From: Anaerolineaceae bacterium UBA1363
GTDB lineage: Bacteria > Chloroflexota > Anaerolineae > Anaerolineales > Anaerolineaceae
DNA length: 24,416 nucleotides
Direction: 5' to 3'
Assembly (NCBI GenBank): GCA_002306055.1
Contig: DBRR01000012.1
Coordinates: forward strand, 1,691-26,106
Shown: positions 8,601 to 16,047 of the stretch, in pieces
Layout of the letters: each line of letters opens with the position of its first letter
Position numbering within the stretch: position 1 is the first letter of the stretch
Notes under the pieces: model-generated
Told to the model about the DNA's origin: nothing
What the model saw: the letters and a program-made list of their open reading frames with translations, nothing else
Databases searched by the model: none
Translations under genes and position numbers: made by a program

Positions 8601-8768
8601 GCGCCACTCGACAACAACCACACCCGCATCATTGACCTGGCGCTGCCTGCTGATTTCAGCCCGGATCAGGCAACTGTACTGGGGACGTATCCCTCTTCCG
8701 CGCAACCTGTTGACGGCAAGGGACCGGATGATTTCGCGATCATTCCTTTGATCGCTGCAAATAAATAA
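5646..8768 (+). CDS. GH57 lipoprotein with C-terminal carbohydrate-binding-like modules
   Basis: A large surface lipoprotein (1040 residues), probably an alpha-glucanase of amylopullulanase/alpha-amylase type. The ATG at 5646 follows AGAGGA and encodes a signal with lipobox VIAGC (Cys20); the in-frame ATG at 5631 has no RBS. A Pro/Thr/Glu-rich linker (21-55) leads to the GH57 barrel. This starts at YVNLTWHQHQP, with the diagnostic HQHQP at 64-68. GLWPGEG contains the likely nucleophile Glu326 and VVDGENAWE the likely acid/base Asp445. Residues about 609-775 (from ADVAVSGEMTPVIDG) look like a DOMON/CBM9-like beta sandwich. Residues about 780-1040 (EDPEGDDNGPG, FDVYIDKDPGAGTGNRML) resemble the glucodextranase C-terminal module found on other archaeal and bacterial GH57 enzymes. 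The domain names are from memory of the families. It lies 22 bp after the GH13 gene and 17 bp before the kinase gene. Confidence 0.9.
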   Translation: MKKLQFWIAIILSLAVIAGCSAPSPTPAPTDVPVEPTTPVAEEPTATEAPVVEEYPLYVNLTWHQHQPMYYKDENGFYTRPWVRVHATKDYLDMAEMIAEEEGVKATINLTPSLIRQLQDFTDNGAKDLYWVLAEVPAAELTVEQKTFILQRFFDANWDHIIAVYPRYKELLDLRGGTDEAAIAAAVENFTEQDLRDLQVWFNLAWIDPDYLAQEPFKALVDKGRDFTEEDKVTLFDGILALMKRVLPTHKDLQDAGILEITTTPYAHPILPLIYDTDLALVGNPKAIMPKQRFSYPQDATFHLQKSVEMYENIFGREVRGLWPGEGSVAEEIVPLVSEAGYKWMQTGEPVLVASLGLSGDRFARDNNGVVKDPDTFYRPYYVQGESGDKVAVFFRDWVISDKIGFNYSGMAGEAAAQDMIDSLNAIHESLKNTEGPHIVTIVVDGENAWENYDNDGKDFFHALYKKLAESETLETITPSEYLELYPEQRELDTFFPGAWFSTNYDTWIGESEEAEAWDLLARVRADLKQYEDGTLSGSSEALAKAQDFMYLAEGSDWFWWYGTDQDSGQDSYFDEGYRALLKGVYTSLGVEYPAYLDFPVIQAQPLKADVAVSGEMTPVIDGVATEDEWSKAALYKAGEEASIQSFGYGMDQENLYLQINLAKALAGGEAIEVYLNAPGDINKQMADLSATGQLLAPASRVLEIKAGQTTVGMYLTDGTTWTKQEEALGQVAAKEGTIEVQLPKSVLGEASNGNVIPMQVILRQEEAIQFNTQAPLAIQFFSFEPLTSVLLIEDPEGDDNGPGSYTYPKDGVFKAGDFDLTAFEVSSDGANIYFSFTVKAPITNGWNSPAGFSVQTFDVYIDKDPGAGTGNRMLLPGRNAALADGNGWDIALWIEGWTPQVVVPGEDPLGEPVNNTEASSAMKVYVDAGKNAVIASVPAEFFGEGSPTEWSYAAVVLGQEGYPAEGVWRVRDVNQNAESYRFGGAPLDNNHTRIIDLALPADFSPDQATVLGTYPSSAQPVDGKGPDDFAIIPLIAANK

Positions 8769-8785
8769 AAAAAAAAGAGACCATA

Positions 8786-10489
8786 ATGGATTTTTATCTG
8801 ATAGACAAACCACGCGCAAGTGTGGAACTGACATTGAGTGACGGAAGGATCATCACCGGTAAAAGAGGCGGAAGTCTCGAAGACTTTGTCCGCGTTGTGC
8901 AAAAGCCTGAAGATCCTCTGATTGTTGGTGCAATTCTGGATGGTCATTTGCGTGAATTGACTTATCCTATAAGGCAGGACGGACAGGCGACGCTGCTTAC
9001 CATGGAAGATGCGGATGGGGCGCGCATCTATCGCCGCTCGTTGGTCTTCCTGCTCGAAGTTGCGTTCCGAAGTTGCTTTCCTGAGGGAGAATTGACGATT
9101 GACCATTCTGTTTCCTCTGGAGGGTACTATTGCCAGGTCAGTAATCTGCCCAATTTTGGGCTGGAGGAACTCGACCGCATCAAAGTCGCAATGCAAGATC
9201 TTGTGGAGCAGGATGTGCCTTTTATCCGCGAGACAGTTCCACTGGATGAGGCAATCGAGTACTTCAAACAAGCCGGTGAGGATGATAAGGTGCGGCTCCT
9301 GAAGTACCGCAAGCGCCCGGACCTGGTTCTTTATCGCGCCGGTGAAACCCGGGACTATCACCACGGTTACATGGTGCCATCATCCGGCTACCTGAAGTGG
9401 TTCGATTTCTACTTGTTGGATCAAGCCTTTATTATCCGCTTTCCAAGACGGCACGCGCCATCCGAGGTGCTGCCGATGGAAAATTACCCCACCTTGTTGA
9501 AGACCTTCAAGGAGTATGGCGATTGGTTAACCACCCTCGGCATCCATTCTGTGGGCGCCTTGAATGACGCCATCCAGGAAGGGCATATTGATGAGGTCAT
9601 CCTGGTCTCCGAGGCTTTGCACGAGATGCAAATCGCTCAGATAGCCGCCAAGATCTGCTCGGCACGCGACCAGGTTGGTGTTATCTTAATTGCCGGCCCA
9701 TCTTCTTCGGGCAAAACAACCTTCTCAAAACGTCTCGGCATTCAACTCTTGGCAAAGGGCATCACACCGTTCGCGCTTGAGATGGATAACTTCTTCATTG
9801 ACCGCGATAAAACCCCCTTCAACGCCGATGGTCACCGCGATTATGAGTCCTTACGAGCGCTCGATTTGGTGCGCTTGAACCGCGACCTGAAGGCATTGAT
9901 GGCCGGGCAGGAAGTGCAGTTGCCGCGCTACGACTTCATCACAGGTTTGAGTACAGATGGCGCGAAGGTGCAGCTAAACAAGGGGGATGTGGTCATTCTC
10001 GAGGGCATTCATGGGCTTAACCCGGGACTTTTGACCGACATAGACCCCAAAACTACTTTCAGGATATATGTTTCCTGCCTGACACAGCTTAACCTGGACC
10101 GCCACAATCGCATTTCAACTACAGACACGCGCATGTTACGGCGCATCCTGCGGGACTCACGCGACCGTGGTTATTCAGCTGCAGATACCATCCGGCGTTG
10201 GGAAGCTGTGCGGGCAGGTGAAAAGTTCCACATATTCCCTTATCAGGAAAATGCGGATGTCATGTTTAACTCAGCGTTGGCTTATGAGCTAACCACGCTT
10301 AAGCCGCTGGTGGAGCCGCTCTTACGCCAGGTACCTTTCGGCACCATGGAGCATATCGAGGCAAAACGCCTGTTGAAGTTCCTGGAATGGTTCTTACCGA
10401 CCGGGACGGAATATGTGCCGGATAATTCAATCTTACGCGAGTTCATTGGTGGTTCGATATTGACCAATTTTGAGCTTTGGACGAGATAA
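8786..10489 (+). CDS. Nucleoside (uridine) kinase-like protein with ThrRS-like N-terminal region
   Basis: A 567-residue protein whose C-terminal half is a P-loop kinase of the uridine kinase/phosphoribulokinase superfamily. The Walker A motif AGPSSSGKTTFSKRL starts at residue 303 (Lys310), followed by EMDNFF, YDFITG and VVILEGIHGLNP, as in uridine kinases. The N-terminal 280 residues resemble the TGS and second additional (editing-like) domains of threonyl-tRNA synthetase. They start with LTLSDGRIITGKRGGSLEDF and contain HHGYMVPSSGYLKWFDFYL. This fused type occurs in several anaerobes and is usually annotated as uridine kinase or nucleoside kinase. The ATG follows a run of 10 A and a weak AGAGA; the gap to the GH57 gene is 17 bp, so it is probably cotranscribed. 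Function of the ThrRS-like part and the true substrate are not known from sequence. Confidence 0.85.
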   Translation: MDFYLIDKPRASVELTLSDGRIITGKRGGSLEDFVRVVQKPEDPLIVGAILDGHLRELTYPIRQDGQATLLTMEDADGARIYRRSLVFLLEVAFRSCFPEGELTIDHSVSSGGYYCQVSNLPNFGLEELDRIKVAMQDLVEQDVPFIRETVPLDEAIEYFKQAGEDDKVRLLKYRKRPDLVLYRAGETRDYHHGYMVPSSGYLKWFDFYLLDQAFIIRFPRRHAPSEVLPMENYPTLLKTFKEYGDWLTTLGIHSVGALNDAIQEGHIDEVILVSEALHEMQIAQIAAKICSARDQVGVILIAGPSSSGKTTFSKRLGIQLLAKGITPFALEMDNFFIDRDKTPFNADGHRDYESLRALDLVRLNRDLKALMAGQEVQLPRYDFITGLSTDGAKVQLNKGDVVILEGIHGLNPGLLTDIDPKTTFRIYVSCLTQLNLDRHNRISTTDTRMLRRILRDSRDRGYSAADTIRRWEAVRAGEKFHIFPYQENADVMFNSALAYELTTLKPLVEPLLRQVPFGTMEHIEAKRLLKFLEWFLPTGTEYVPDNSILREFIGGSILTNFELWTR

Positions 10490-10523
10490 TAAAGCCACTA
10501 TTGCCGCTGTTCAACCCAAAATG

Positions 10524-10553
10524 AAAGCAGACCGGTCATGACCGGTCTGCTTT
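10524..10553. terminator. Perfect 30-bp palindrome, bidirectional terminator
   Basis: AAAGCAGACCGGT and ACCGGTCTGCTTT flank CATG, so the whole 30 bp is self-complementary. It sits between the convergent kinase and aminotransferase genes. The T tails are short on both strands (TTT), yet the 13-bp stem is very stable. Confidence 0.8.
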
Positions 10554-10574
10554 GATGCTTGAGAAAAGTGAGGC

Positions 10575-11795
10575 TTAAGCCATCGTTTTCTTGATCATCA
10601 CGGAAAGGCGACGGATGCCTTCGCGGATGGTCTCGGGGTTGGAAGCGGAGAAGTTGAGCCGCATAGTGTTCTTTGGACCGCCATTCGGGTAGAATGGCAC
10701 ACCCGGAACATAAGCAACCTTCTCCTCCACAGCTTTCGGGAAGAGCTCGAGGCTGTCGCAGCCTTCAGGCAGGCGCAGCCAGAGGAACAGACCCCCACGG
10801 GGAGTCGTCCAGCTCGTACCTTCAGGCATGAAGTCTTCAAACGCCTGGATCATGGCATCGCGGCGTTCCTTGTAAACGCGGCGGATGGTATTGATATGCT
10901 CAGGAAGCCAATCGCCCGAAGCTAATTCATACGCGACGTATTGGTCAAAGGTGGAGCACTGCAGATCAGCGCCTTGTTTGGCCTGGACCATCTTCTTGAC
11001 GACTTCAGCAGGCGCAATCACCCAGCCAATGCGTAGACCAGGGGCAAGGATCTTTGAGAAGGTACTGGTGTAAATGACGTTCCCGTTGAACGAGGAATGA
11101 TCACACTTATGATACTGAGCGTCCAAAACGGCAATCGGCGGCAGCATCTCGCCTTCAAAGATCAGCTTTCCATACGGATCATCCTCGATCATCGGTACGT
11201 TATAGCAGTTGGCAAGTTCAATCAGCCGCTTTCGTCGTTCAAGGGATAACGTGACTCCCAACGGATTATGGAAATTTGGCAGCACGTACATGAATTTGAC
11301 GTTTTGCCTGATGAGGTCTTCGAGCTCATCAGTGACCATGCCGTCCGCATCCGTGTTTACGGTGACGTACTGCGGACCGTATGCGTTCCAGGCTTGTATG
11401 GCGCCGAGATAAGTGGGAGACTCGGTCAGAACTCGATCACCACGATTGATGAAGACGCGGCCGACAAAATCGAGGGCCTGCTGTGAACCGGTGGTGATTA
11501 TGATATTGTCAAGCGTGACGTTGATGCCATTGGCCTTTGCATCGTCCGCGATCCACTGACGCAGGGGGGTGTACCCCTCTGTGGTCGTGTATTGCAGGGC
11601 TTTGCGACCATAAAGTGTGAGGACTTTGTCGCAGGCAGCCCGCATTTGTTCAATTGGGAAGAGTTCAGCAGCAGGAAATCCTCCGCCGAAAGAGATGACG
11701 TCAGGCTGGTCGGTAACCTTCAGCAGCTCACGAATGAATGAGCTCTTGATACCTTCCGTTCGATGAGCAAATCTTAGTTCCCAGGGTGTTGGCAT
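10575..11795 (-). CDS. PLP-dependent aminotransferase class I/II (2-aminoadipate/LysN-like)
   Basis: A fold-type I aminotransferase of 406 residues, resembling the LysN/2-aminoadipate and MocR-related stand-alone group. It carries FGGGFPAAELFP near the N-terminus, the ITTGSQQALDFVGRVF cofactor loop, VLPNFHNPLGVTLS, the EDDPYGKL motif and the Schiff-base lysine K248 in YTSTFSKILAPGLRIGW. The substrate-carboxylate arginine is probably in NTMRLNFS. It has AGGAG about 10 nt before the ATG and lies 35 bp after the SHMT–GcvT gene on the same strand, so the two likely share a transcript ending at the 30-bp palindrome. The amino-acid substrate is not determinable; alanine, branched-chain, aromatic or aminoadipate are all possible. 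Confidence 0.88.
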   Translation of the reverse strand: MPTPWELRFAHRTEGIKSSFIRELLKVTDQPDVISFGGGFPAAELFPIEQMRAACDKVLTLYGRKALQYTTTEGYTPLRQWIADDAKANGINVTLDNIIITTGSQQALDFVGRVFINRGDRVLTESPTYLGAIQAWNAYGPQYVTVNTDADGMVTDELEDLIRQNVKFMYVLPNFHNPLGVTLSLERRKRLIELANCYNVPMIEDDPYGKLIFEGEMLPPIAVLDAQYHKCDHSSFNGNVIYTSTFSKILAPGLRIGWVIAPAEVVKKMVQAKQGADLQCSTFDQYVAYELASGDWLPEHINTIRRVYKERRDAMIQAFEDFMPEGTSWTTPRGGLFLWLRLPEGCDSLELFPKAVEEKVAYVPGVPFYPNGGPKNTMRLNFSASNPETIREGIRRLSVMIKKTMA

Positions 11796-11830
11796 TATAT
11801 TTTTTCTCCTTTTTTTCTAATACTTCCGGT

Positions 11831-14800
11831 TTAGGCTTTCATAAACCGGCTGATGATAGTTGCTGCACCTGGAAGTGCAACTCGATCCCCGTGTGTGAGT
11901 TCCGCAGGGGGCTTTTGTCTCCAATCTGGGGCATTCTGGAAGATAAAGATCTTGGTGCCTTCCACAGCCACCTTTTTATCCACGAAGGCTTGTCCGGTGA
12001 GGTAACCTTCCTGGTCAATCGCACAGCTGGTAACAACGCCCACCATACGTCCTTTGAGGTCGCAGACAGGGTCGCCGTGGTGCGCCATGCGAACGCCTTT
12101 TTCGTCAAAGCGGAAGCGAGCCACCACACCAGTGCGTTTTTCTTCGCGCTCCACGAAGGCTTTTCTGCCGATGAACCATGCAGAATTGAGTTTCAGGTAG
12201 GGCAGGAAGCCCGCTTCGCCAACAGTCAGGTTCAAATCACCACCCATCTCGTGCCCGTAGAGAGGTAAGCCAGCTTCTGTGCGCAGTGAGTCGCGGGCTC
12301 CAAGCCCACAAGGTTCCAGCCCAAGCGGTTTGCCAGCTTCAAGCAGGGCGTTCCACAGGTGAACTGCTTCGTTTGGATGGACGAAAAGTTCAAAGCACAT
12401 TTTCTCACCGGTGTAACCCGTGCGCGAAACAACCACATGCATTCCATCCAGAACGGCTTCACAAAGCTGGGTCCGGTTCAGGCGGCGGATGCGGCGCTGT
12501 TCAGCCGGCTCAGCCAGCTTGAGCAAAATATCGCGGCTGAGCGGACCTTGCAAGGCAATATCAACCAGCTGATCTTCACCCTCCTTTGGGTCTTTAAGGT
12601 TGCGCAGGATCACTTTACGTCCAGGCGCGCGCACCCATGGACGGTCCGGATCCACCATGACTTCACCGTTACGGACGGCATTCAGCCACGCCCAATCCTT
12701 GGCTTCGTTGGCGGCGTTGACAACTACGAGGTACTTGTCCGTGTCGCGGCGGTAAACCAGCAGGTCATCAATCACGTTGGCATGTGGATCCATGAAATGG
12801 GTATAAAGCGAGTCACCTATCTTAAGGGATAGTATGTCGTTACCACAGACTACATCCAGGAATACCGCGGCATCTGGTCCTTCAGCCTGGAAGACACCCA
12901 TGTGCGTGACATCAAACAACCCGGCCGCTTTGCGAGTGGCGAGGTGTTCCTGCAGAACGGAAGAGTACCACAGCGGCATCTCCCAGCCAGCAAAGCCGCT
13001 CATTTTTGCTCCCATCGCCACATGGGTTTCATACAAAGGTGTGTGTTTCAAGCCCTCTTCTTCAGGCTCCACCCAGGTAAATTCAGGCAATCCCGGGAGA
13101 CTTACATCTGTAGGCATGCCGATGAAATACGGCTTGCGCAGGTCGACCCTCTCGTTTTCAGGTTTTACCCAGACTGGATCAGCTTTCAGGATTGAAATAG
13201 GTCCTGGAATCCTCTGAGTAAGGTCAGGATCATAGTAAATAAAAGCGCTCGAAAGCCCCACCAGCCAGCTGCCTGCCAGCCCGAGTTTTTCCGCTGGTAC
13301 AGTCAAAGTGAATCGCTTGCATTCGTTACAGGTCAGAATGCCTTCAATATCACCATTCGTGGTATGCATCATGGTCAGCTGCGAAGCACCAGGTTCGAGG
13401 GCTTCGACGTCGCTGGTCATGGTGTAGTTGAGGAATGCACGCACATTCTCGCCAGTGACCATCAGAGCGCCAATGCCCTGGCGGGGATGATCCTCGTTGT
13501 AGAAATAGTGGGGATAGCCATGGCGCTGGTGAATGTCATCCATAGCTGGTTTTCCATCTGCCATGACACGGACGTCCGTGTTCACTTTGCCGAGCGTAGA
13601 AAAATCAACTTTGGCACGGGTGATCTTCCCGGAATGACCAATCATGTGATAGGGATAGGTTGCGCTGAAGACTTCGTGGATCAGATCTGCAATTTTGGCG
13701 AAATCTTTCTCAACAAAGCCGCGCTGGGTCAGCCAGGTGGCGCCCATGCGGATACCCGTGGAGCTTAAGGCTGAACGATCACCGGGGATGGTGTTGCGAT
13801 TGACCACTATCCCGACCAGGTCGAGAATTCTGGCGCCCATGTCGCCATTGAGCGGGATGCCATTCGAACTTTTATATGACTTGCAGTCCACCAGGCACAT
13901 GTGGCTGTTTGTACCGCCGTAAGGAACGCGTACACCCAGTTCTTTGAAGTGGTTTGCCAGCGCAGCGGCATTACGCAGGGTCTGTTTTTGCAGCTCAATA
14001 AACTGCTCTGTCCTGGCAAGTTTGAAGGTCAGTGCCATTGCGGCAATTGTGTTAACGTGAGGACCGCCTTGTTCACCCGGGAAAACAGCTTTATCGATCT
14101 GTTCACCAAGCTCGCGATCATGGGCGATCAGCACAGCGCCGCGAGGACCACAGAGCGTCTTATGTGTTGTGAAACTGACGATATCGGCAATACCGATCGG
14201 CGAGGGCACCACCTTCGCGGCAATCAGCCCGGCAATGTGTGAAACATCTGCCAGCAGCCATGCGCCGACTTCATCCGCAATCTCGCGGAACTTTTGCCAG
14301 TCCGGGATCCATGGATATGAAGTGTAGCCTGCCACGATGATCTTGGGCTTGCAAGCTTTTGCCTGCTCCATGATTTTGTCGTAATCCAGGAGTTCAGTTT
14401 TGGGATCCACAGAATAGTGGAAGGCATTGTAAAACAATCCTGAGCGATTTACTGGTGAGCCATGGGTCAGGTGACCACCAACCAGGAGATCCATACCCAG
14501 GATGGGGTCGCCAGGTTGGATGAGGGCGGTGTAAACAGCCGTGTTGGCAGGGGCACCGGAAAGCGGTTGGACGTTCACCCAGAGATCGTCCGCGTTCAGG
14601 TCATTGGCGGCGAAGAGCTCCGCAGCACGCCTGCGAGCGAGTGCTTCCACCATGTCCACGTATTCAACTCCCTTGTAGTACCGGGGGTCACTGTGGCGGC
14701 GATAGCGCCCAAGTTGGTAGGCATAATCCATGATGGTTTCTTCGTCCTGGTAGCGGGTTTCAGGGCGGGGATAGCCTTCGGCATAGATATTGGTGAAGGG

Positions 14801-14953
14801 TGAAGCCAGCAGGTCACGTACAGCCTTGGGGGCAATGCTTTCACTCGGGATCATGATCAGACGGCGTGCCTGGCGTTCGGCTTCGAATTCCACCAGTCCA
14901 CTGACGTTGGGATCATAAATATCCACATCTTTCTTGAACAGAAAATCACTCAT
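11831..14953 (-). CDS. glyA-gcvT: Fused serine hydroxymethyltransferase–aminomethyltransferase (GlyA–GcvT)
   Basis: One uninterrupted 1040-residue frame joins two folate enzymes. Residues 1 to about 435 are serine hydroxymethyltransferase: SGAPANTAVYTAL, the LLVGGHLTHGSP loop, DVSHIAGLIAA and the PLP lysine K265 in SFTTHKTLCGPRGA. Residues from about 637 to the end are the glycine cleavage T protein: HTPLYETHVAMGAKMSGFAG, LFDVTHMG, ALQGPLSRDIL, SRTGYTGEKMCFELFV and the C-terminal beta barrel. Between them (about 435-635) is a linker region whose part 500-575 (RAFLNYTMTSDVEALEPGAS) looks like a degenerate GcvT N-terminal segment. SHMT interconverts serine and glycine with 5,10-methylene-THF, while GcvT releases methylene-THF and ammonia from the aminomethyl lipoyl H protein, so the fusion could channel methylene-THF. 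The start has AAGGA 9 nt upstream. No GcvP, GcvH or lipoylation gene is in the window, and no glycine-riboswitch motif was seen in the leader. Confidence 0.93.
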   Translation of the reverse strand: MSDFLFKKDVDIYDPNVSGLVEFEAERQARRLIMIPSESIAPKAVRDLLASPFTNIYAEGYPRPETRYQDEETIMDYAYQLGRYRRHSDPRYYKGVEYVDMVEALARRRAAELFAANDLNADDLWVNVQPLSGAPANTAVYTALIQPGDPILGMDLLVGGHLTHGSPVNRSGLFYNAFHYSVDPKTELLDYDKIMEQAKACKPKIIVAGYTSYPWIPDWQKFREIADEVGAWLLADVSHIAGLIAAKVVPSPIGIADIVSFTTHKTLCGPRGAVLIAHDRELGEQIDKAVFPGEQGGPHVNTIAAMALTFKLARTEQFIELQKQTLRNAAALANHFKELGVRVPYGGTNSHMCLVDCKSYKSSNGIPLNGDMGARILDLVGIVVNRNTIPGDRSALSSTGIRMGATWLTQRGFVEKDFAKIADLIHEVFSATYPYHMIGHSGKITRAKVDFSTLGKVNTDVRVMADGKPAMDDIHQRHGYPHYFYNEDHPRQGIGALMVTGENVRAFLNYTMTSDVEALEPGASQLTMMHTTNGDIEGILTCNECKRFTLTVPAEKLGLAGSWLVGLSSAFIYYDPDLTQRIPGPISILKADPVWVKPENERVDLRKPYFIGMPTDVSLPGLPEFTWVEPEEEGLKHTPLYETHVAMGAKMSGFAGWEMPLWYSSVLQEHLATRKAAGLFDVTHMGVFQAEGPDAAVFLDVVCGNDILSLKIGDSLYTHFMDPHANVIDDLLVYRRDTDKYLVVVNAANEAKDWAWLNAVRNGEVMVDPDRPWVRAPGRKVILRNLKDPKEGEDQLVDIALQGPLSRDILLKLAEPAEQRRIRRLNRTQLCEAVLDGMHVVVSRTGYTGEKMCFELFVHPNEAVHLWNALLEAGKPLGLEPCGLGARDSLRTEAGLPLYGHEMGGDLNLTVGEAGFLPYLKLNSAWFIGRKAFVEREEKRTGVVARFRFDEKGVRMAHHGDPVCDLKGRMVGVVTSCAIDQEGYLTGQAFVDKKVAVEGTKIFIFQNAPDWRQKPPAELTHGDRVALPGAATIISRFMKA

Positions 14954-15146
14954 GGTTTAATTCCTTTTTATCGGAGGTTGGGATTTGCAGAAACAGTCTG
15001 GTTAAAGCCTGTTCTGAAAATGTAAAGATAGGGTTGATTGGAGCATAAAACGCAGGAATCAAAATACGGCTGGCGCAAATTATTTTCAATGATGTGCCAT
15101 AGTGTCCCATTGTTTTTATTGTACCCCAAAGCGGGAGCCTTGACCG

Positions 15147-15177
15147 TTAAAACAGGGCATAAAACATGGTATATAAT
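15147..15177 (+). promoter_or_regulatory. Promoter of the sigma-factor gene
   Basis: A perfect TATAAT lies at 15172-15177. Overlapping it, TGG followed by TATATA would read as an extended -10. TTAAAA at 15147-15152 is a possible -35 with a long 19-bp spacer. A start near 15184 gives a leader of only about 13 nt, carrying the RBS of the TTG start at 15197 and excluding the upstream in-frame ATG at 15038. Confidence 0.55.
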
Positions 15178-15196
15178 CAGACCCTGGAAGGTAAAT

Positions 15197-15760
15197 TTGT
15201 TTGAAGATATCGATGAAGTAACCCTGATCAATCTTGCCCGAACAGATCCTGAAGCCTTCGGCGTCTTATACGAGCGTTATGTTGAACGGATCTACAACTA
15301 TATTTATTTTCGGGTAGGCAATACCAATGATGCGGAAGATTTAACCTCCAAAGTCTTTTTTAAGGCATTAAAAAGCATCGGTGGTTATAAGCATATGGGC
15401 TTGCCCTTTTCCGCCTGGCTTTACCGTATTGCGCACAATCTGGTTGCTAATTACCATCGCGACGGGCTGCGTACAAGAGAAATATCCATTGAAAATCTCA
15501 CCTTGCCGGATACAAGCAAACATCCTACCCCTGAATTGAGAATGCAACAAATTCAGGAGAGCGACTTCCTGCTGGGCATCATAAACGATCTCAGCCCGCA
15601 AAAAAGAGAGTTGTTGCTGCTCAAATTCGTGGAAAACTTGACAAATCAGGAGATCAGTTTCATTTTTGGCAAGACAGAAGGCGCGATAAAGAGCCTTTAT
15701 CACCGAACTCTGCTTGAACTGCGCGATCGGGTAAAAGAGTTGGAAAACCCGCGTATCTAA
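15197..15760 (+). CDS. RNA polymerase sigma-70 family factor, ECF-like
   Basis: A two-domain sigma factor of 187 residues when started at TTG 15197. Region 2 spans about LINLARTDPEAFGVLYERYV to FSAWLYRIAHNLVANYHRD, including DAEDLTSKVFFKAL. Region 4 is LSPQKRELLLLKFVENLTNQ followed by the helix-turn-helix EISFIFGKTEGAIKSLYHR. Region 3 is absent, as in ECF factors. The frame can be extended to ATG 15038, but the added 53 residues look unlike sigma factors and overlap the promoter. The TTG has GGAAGG 5 nt upstream. It is followed 29 bp later by a small membrane protein that may control it. Divergent to the SHMT–GcvT gene. Target genes are unknown. Confidence 0.88.
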   Translation: MFEDIDEVTLINLARTDPEAFGVLYERYVERIYNYIYFRVGNTNDAEDLTSKVFFKALKSIGGYKHMGLPFSAWLYRIAHNLVANYHRDGLRTREISIENLTLPDTSKHPTPELRMQQIQESDFLLGIINDLSPQKRELLLLKFVENLTNQEISFIFGKTEGAIKSLYHRTLLELRDRVKELENPRI

Positions 15761-15789
15761 AGAAAGACAATTGCGTTAAATGATGTGAA

Positions 15790-16047
15790 ATGAACGATAA
15801 AAATTTTCTTAGAGATTATGACCTCCAAAAGTTGGAAGAACGGTTTTCCCAAATATTGGGGCACCATCGACCGCGCCACACTTACGTGAAATCCTTGAGG
15901 GATCAACTCAAAAACTCGCGGATTTTCGAATTGCGCCGGTCTTTAGGGGCGATCCTCGTCGCGAGTTTTGGGGTTTTGTTTGCTGGCGCGCTTTCTGTTA
16001 GCATTGCTGTGCTGGCAAAAAAAGCACGCCGGCGGTTGAGCGCTTAG
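15790..16047 (+). CDS. Small single-TM protein next to the sigma factor, possible anti-sigma
   Basis: An 85-residue basic protein with one likely membrane helix at about residues 52-75 (GAILVASFGVLFAGALSVSI), followed by the positive end AKKARRRLSA, which suggests a cytoplasmic C-terminus. The N-terminal half is charged (LEERFSQILGHHRPRHTYVK) and would be outside or, if the helix inserts the other way, inside. No HxxxCxxC zinc anti-sigma motif and no catalytic motif is present. Its position, 29 bp after the sigma gene and probably cotranscribed, suggests a membrane regulator of it. The RBS is weak. It overlaps the convergent glutaredoxin gene by 4 bp at the stop codons. I recognise no family with confidence. 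Confidence 0.65.
   Translation: MNDKNFLRDYDLQKLEERFSQILGHHRPRHTYVKSLRDQLKNSRIFELRRSLGAILVASFGVLFAGALSVSIAVLAKKARRRLSA

Noticed and set aside
8767..8776. Run of ten A as a programmed slippage site
   Set aside because: It lies between the GH57 stop codon and the kinase start, outside coding sequence, so frameshifting would have no product.
14954..15037. Glycine riboswitch upstream of the SHMT–GcvT gene
   Set aside because: The leader is short and none of the conserved glycine-aptamer segments was found.
15038..15196. N-terminal extension of the sigma factor from ATG 15038
   Set aside because: It crosses the TATAAT promoter, lacks an RBS and does not look like sigma-factor sequence.
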